Assembly (NCBI RefSeq): GCF_006346315.1
Contig: NZ_VDMR01000002.1
Location: 496,001-560,000, forward strand
Direction: 5' to 3'
Length of the DNA stretch: 64,000 nucleotides
Origin: Nocardioides litoris
GTDB lineage: Bacteria; Actinomycetota; Actinomycetes; Propionibacteriales; Nocardioidaceae
A model generated the notes under the pieces. The model was not told the origin of the DNA and made no database searches. It saw only the letters and a program-made list of their open reading frames with translations. This document shows positions 61,563-64,000 of the stretch, in pieces; positions within the stretch are counted from its first letter, which is position 1; each line of letters opens with the position of its first letter. Position numbers and translations under genes: made by a program.

Positions 61563-61996
61563 GAGAGACCTGCCCGCAGGGCCTGGCCCGCAGCCGCGAG
61601 CCCGGCCGGGTCACCGGGCGTCGGCACCCACGGCAGGCTCAGCCCGTCGCGGCCGGCGTCGGCGTACCGGGGGACGACGTGCAGGTGGAAGTGGAAGACC
61701 GTCTGCCAGGCCACCGCCCCGCAGGCGTTGACCAGGTTGACGCCGTCGGCGCCGAGCCCGCCCTCGGCGGCGGGCGTGGTCGCGGACCGCGCGACGCGCT
61801 GGGCGGTGAGCGCGCACGCGGCCAGGTCGGCCGGCTCGATGTCGAGCAGGTCGCGGGCGTGGGCGCGGGGCACGACGAGCGCGTGGCCCTCGGTGGCCGG
61901 GTTGATGTCGATGAACGTCACCGTGCGCTCGTCCTCGTCGACCTTGGTCGAGGGCACGGTGCCGGCCACGATCCCGCAGAACAGGCAGTCGTCCAT
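61559..61996 (-). CDS. HIT family nucleotide-binding hydrolase
   Basis: 145 residues. CLFCGIVAG opening (zinc-type Cys pair of the HINT group), ATEGHALVVPRAHARDLLD and the catalytic His triad HFHLHVVPRY. Hydrolyses nucleoside phosphoramidates or dinucleoside polyphosphates. Leaderless: TAGGGT lies 6 nt before ATG 61996. Confidence 0.95.
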   Translation of the reverse strand: MDDCLFCGIVAGTVPSTKVDEDERTVTFIDINPATEGHALVVPRAHARDLLDIEPADLAACALTAQRVARSATTPAAEGGLGADGVNLVNACGAVAWQTVFHFHLHVVPRYADAGRDGLSLPWVPTPGDPAGLAAAGQALRAGLS

Positions 61997-62002
61997 GGCC
62001 CG

Positions 62003-62008
62003 ACCCTA
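62003..62008 (-). promoter_or_regulatory. -10 box of leaderless HIT gene
   Basis: TAGGGT on the minus strand, 6 nt before ATG 61996. Confidence 0.5.
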
Positions 62009-62082
62009 GGGGCGGCGGTGCCAGTGGTCTGGGTGGCGGTGGTCTGGGTGGGGGTGGTCTGGTCGGGGTCGTCTGGGTGGGG

Positions 62083-62130
62083 AGAACTCACGCTGGGAGG
62101 GCGATGCATAGCCCGTCCAGCGCGAGTTCT
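62083..62130. repeat. Imperfect 48-bp extragenic palindrome
   Basis: Arms AGAACTC-a-CGCTGG and CCAGCG-c-GAGTTCT, with a further GGC/GCC pair inside and GATGCATA at the centre. Preceded by about 70 bp of tandem GGTCTGGGTGG-like sequence. Confidence 0.6.
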
Positions 62131-62145
62131 GCCCGCCCAGCTGGC

Positions 62146-62171
62146 GGAACACCCGGTCGACCGGGTGTTCC
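62146..62171. terminator. Perfect 26-bp palindrome, terminator of the reductase gene
   Basis: 13-bp arms GGAACACCCGGTC and complement with no loop spacer, 30 bp past the minus-strand reductase stop; functions as a hairpin terminator most simply. Confidence 0.65.
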
Positions 62172-62201
62172 GCACACCCCCCGGGGCATACCCGCGGCCG
62201 C

Positions 62202-64000
62202 TCACAGCGCGGCGGCCACCCGGGTGCCCTGCTCGATGGCCCGCTCGGCGTCGAGCTCGGCGGCCAGGTCGGCGCCGCCGACGACGTGCCGGCCGGGGCG
62301 GGCGAGGTCGCGCACCGACTCCTGGCCCGCGCACAGCACCACGGTGTCGCAGGCGACGACGCGCGGCTCGCCGTCGACCAGCAGGTGCAGGCCGTCGTCG
62401 TCGATGCGCACGTACGTCGCCCCGCTGACCTGCTCGACCGCGTTCTGCCTCAGCACGGCCCGGTGGGCCCAGCCGGAGGTCTTGCCGAGGCCGGCGCCGA
62501 CGGGCGTGGTCTTGCGCTGCACCAGCACGACCTGCCGGGCGGGCTCGCGCGGCTTGGGCTCGGTGAGGCCGCCCGGGTGCACGGCCGGGTCGCCTACGCC
62601 CCAGTGGGCCTGCCATTCCTCGAGCGACTCGGGCACGTGGGTCAGCCAGGCCGACACGTCGACCCCGATGCCGCCCGCGCCGACGACCGCCACCCGCGAC
62701 CCCGGCACGACCCGGCCGGCCAGCACGTCGGCGTACGAGCAGACCGACGGGTGGTCGACGCCCGCGATCTCGGGCACGCGCGGCTCGACGCCGGTGGCCA
62801 CCACGACCTCGTCGTACGCCGCCAGGTCGGCCTCGGTGGCCCGGGTGGCCAGGCGGACCTCGACGCCGAGGACCTCGAGGCGCCGGCCGTAGTAGCGCAG
62901 GGTGTCGGCGAAGTCCTCCTTGCCGGGCACGGCCATGGCCAGCCGGAACTGGCCGCCGATCTCCGGCGCCTGCTCGAACAGCGTGACCGCGAGACCGCGC
63001 TCGGCGGCCGAGACCGCGGTGGCGAGGCCGGCGGGGCCGGCGCCGACGACGGCGACCGTGGCCTGCCGCCGGGTGGGGGAGAGGACGAGCTCGGTCTCGC
63101 GGCAGGCGCGCGGGTTGACCAGGCAGCTGGCCTTGCGGTTCTTGAACACGTGGTCGAGGCAGCCCTGGTTGCAGGCGATGCAGGTGTTGATCTCGTCGGC
63201 GCGGCCGGCGGCGGCCTTGGCCACGAAGTCGGGGTCGGCCAGCAGCGGGCGGGCCATCGAGACCAGGTCGGCCTCGCCGGCGGCCAGGACGTCCTCGGCC
63301 AGCTCGGGGGTGTTGATGCGGTTGGACGCGCACACCGGCACGCCGACCTCGGCCTTGAGCCGCGCCGTCGCGTCGCGCCACGCGCCGCGCGGCACCTGGG
63401 TGATGATCGTCGGCACCCGCGCCTCGTGCCAGCCGATGCCGGTGTTGAGCACGGTGACGCCGGCGTCCTCGAGCAGGTGGGCGAGCGTCGTGACCTCGTC
63501 CCAGGTCTGGCCGCCCTCGACGAGGTCGAGCAGCGAGATCCGGTAGACGATCGGGAACCCGCCGCCCACCAGCTCGCGCGCCCGGCGCACCACCTCGACC
63601 GGCAGCCGCATCCGCTTCTCCGCCGTGCCGCCCCACGCGTCGGTGCGGTCGTTGGTGCGGGCGGCGAGGAACTGGTTGAGCAGGTACCCCTCCGAGCCCA
63701 TCACCTCGACCGCGTCGTAACCCGCCTTGCGCGCCAGGGCGACGCTCCGGGCGAAGGCGGTGGCCGTCGCGTCGACGGCCTTCGTGCTCAGCGCGCTCGG
63801 GCGGAACGGCGAGATCGGGCTCTTGCGGCGGCTCGCGGAGACCGAGAACGGGTGGTAGCCGTAGCGCCCCGCGTGCAGCACCTGCAGCGCGATCGCCCCG
63901 CCCTCCTCGTGCACCGCGCCGGTGACGTGGCGGTGCCGCACGGCCTGCAACCGCGTCGTCATCTCGCTCGCGAACGGCTTGAGCCAGCCCCGCCGGGTCG
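62202..64000 (-). CDS. 2,4-dienoyl-CoA reductase-like flavoenzyme (FadH type), 5' end off window
   Basis: About 599 residues visible. NADH:flavin oxidoreductase barrel first (GWLKPFASEM, LQVLHAGRYGYHP, AVEVMGSEGYLLNQFL), then a 4Fe-4S Cys cluster INTCIACNQGCLDHVFKNRKASCLVNPRAC, then FAD (VAVVGAGPAGLATAVSAAERG) and NAD(P) (VAVVGAGGIGVDVSAWL) domains. Reduces 2,4-dienoyl-CoA during unsaturated fatty acid beta-oxidation in FadH; other enoate substrates are possible. Starts beyond 64000; no start codon is assigned. Confidence 0.93.
   Translation of the reverse strand, partial: TRRGWLKPFASEMTTRLQAVRHRHVTGAVHEEGGAIALQVLHAGRYGYHPFSVSASRRKSPISPFRPSALSTKAVDATATAFARSVALARKAGYDAVEVMGSEGYLLNQFLAARTNDRTDAWGGTAEKRMRLPVEVVRRARELVGGGFPIVYRISLLDLVEGGQTWDEVTTLAHLLEDAGVTVLNTGIGWHEARVPTIITQVPRGAWRDATARLKAEVGVPVCASNRINTPELAEDVLAAGEADLVSMARPLLADPDFVAKAAAGRADEINTCIACNQGCLDHVFKNRKASCLVNPRACRETELVLSPTRRQATVAVVGAGPAGLATAVSAAERGLAVTLFEQAPEIGGQFRLAMAVPGKEDFADTLRYYGRRLEVLGVEVRLATRATEADLAAYDEVVVATGVEPRVPEIAGVDHPSVCSYADVLAGRVVPGSRVAVVGAGGIGVDVSAWLTHVPESLEEWQAHWGVGDPAVHPGGLTEPKPREPARQVVLVQRKTTPVGAGLGKTSGWAHRAVLRQNAVEQVSGATYVRIDDDGLHLLVDGEPRVVACDTVVLCAGQESVRDLARPGRHVVGGADLAAELDAERAIEQGTRVAAAL

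Noticed and set aside
62015..62082. Tandem GGTCTGGGTGG tract as a CRISPR or origin
   Set aside because: No spacer structure, no DnaA boxes and only about 70 bp; simple repeat.

Overview
The window is very GC-rich (roughly 73-76% by eye), densely packed actinobacterial chromosome. Third-codon G/C bias, GTG starts, many apparently leaderless genes (a TANNNT box 6-7 nt before the start codon), a mycothiol-type DinB protein and an F420-type oxidoreductase all fit a Nocardioides-like member of the Propionibacteriales. The genus is an inference from gene content and style. I see no rRNA, tRNA, CRISPR array, IS element or prophage.

Layout. 1-11.2 kb is mostly housekeeping: a cut-off Old Yellow Enzyme with a divergent MerR regulator, a secreted protein convergent with a Ser/Thr kinase, a double-GNAT acetyltransferase, YceI, two small conserved-looking proteins, glmS, YccF, a lipoprotein and a DEAD-box helicase.

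11.4-30.5 kb is the most striking region, a lanthipeptide locus that appears to join two biosynthetic classes. First comes a class III synthetase (lyase-kinase-cyclase, LanKC) followed by a 36-residue precursor with one Ser-x2-Ser-x2-Cys labionin motif. Next is a two-component operon with two DesK-like sensor kinases, the second lacking its phospho-acceptor His, and one NarL-type regulator. Then, after a small membrane protein, comes a class V set: LxmK kinase, HopA1-like LxmY lyase, LxmA precursor, F420-type LxmJ reductase, LxmD decarboxylase, a degenerate kinase-like protein, a single-chain M16 peptidase, an ABC ATPase/permease pair and a heterodimeric ABC exporter. Related TGAC-N4-GTC boxes precede the class III precursor, the small membrane protein, lxmK and the transporter operon, which suggests common control.

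30.5-44.3 kb holds a FAD oxidoreductase/MerR pair, a GDSL lipase, a lipoprotein penicillin-binding protein, a LAL-type LuxR regulator, a 0.5-kb gap of extragenic repeats, succinate-semialdehyde dehydrogenase, a GH25-like lipoprotein, a DUF1232 protein, a short LuxR regulator, a mycothiol-dependent DinB protein and an ECF sigma factor with a SnoaL tail. 44.4-49.0 kb is a divergent lipid unit: glpD and a TetR regulator on one side, an alkyl-DHAP-synthase-like FAD enzyme and a diacylglycerol-kinase-type lipid kinase on the other, separated by a 17-bp near-palindrome. 49.0-51.1 kb has a pirin and a GH1 glycosidase. 51.1-60.4 kb is a surface-glycan-like block of five glycosyltransferases, a methyltransferase and a sulfotransferase, driven in part by a bidirectional leaderless promoter. 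The end carries a PatB-type lyase, a HIT protein and a FadH-like dienoyl-CoA reductase that runs off the right edge.
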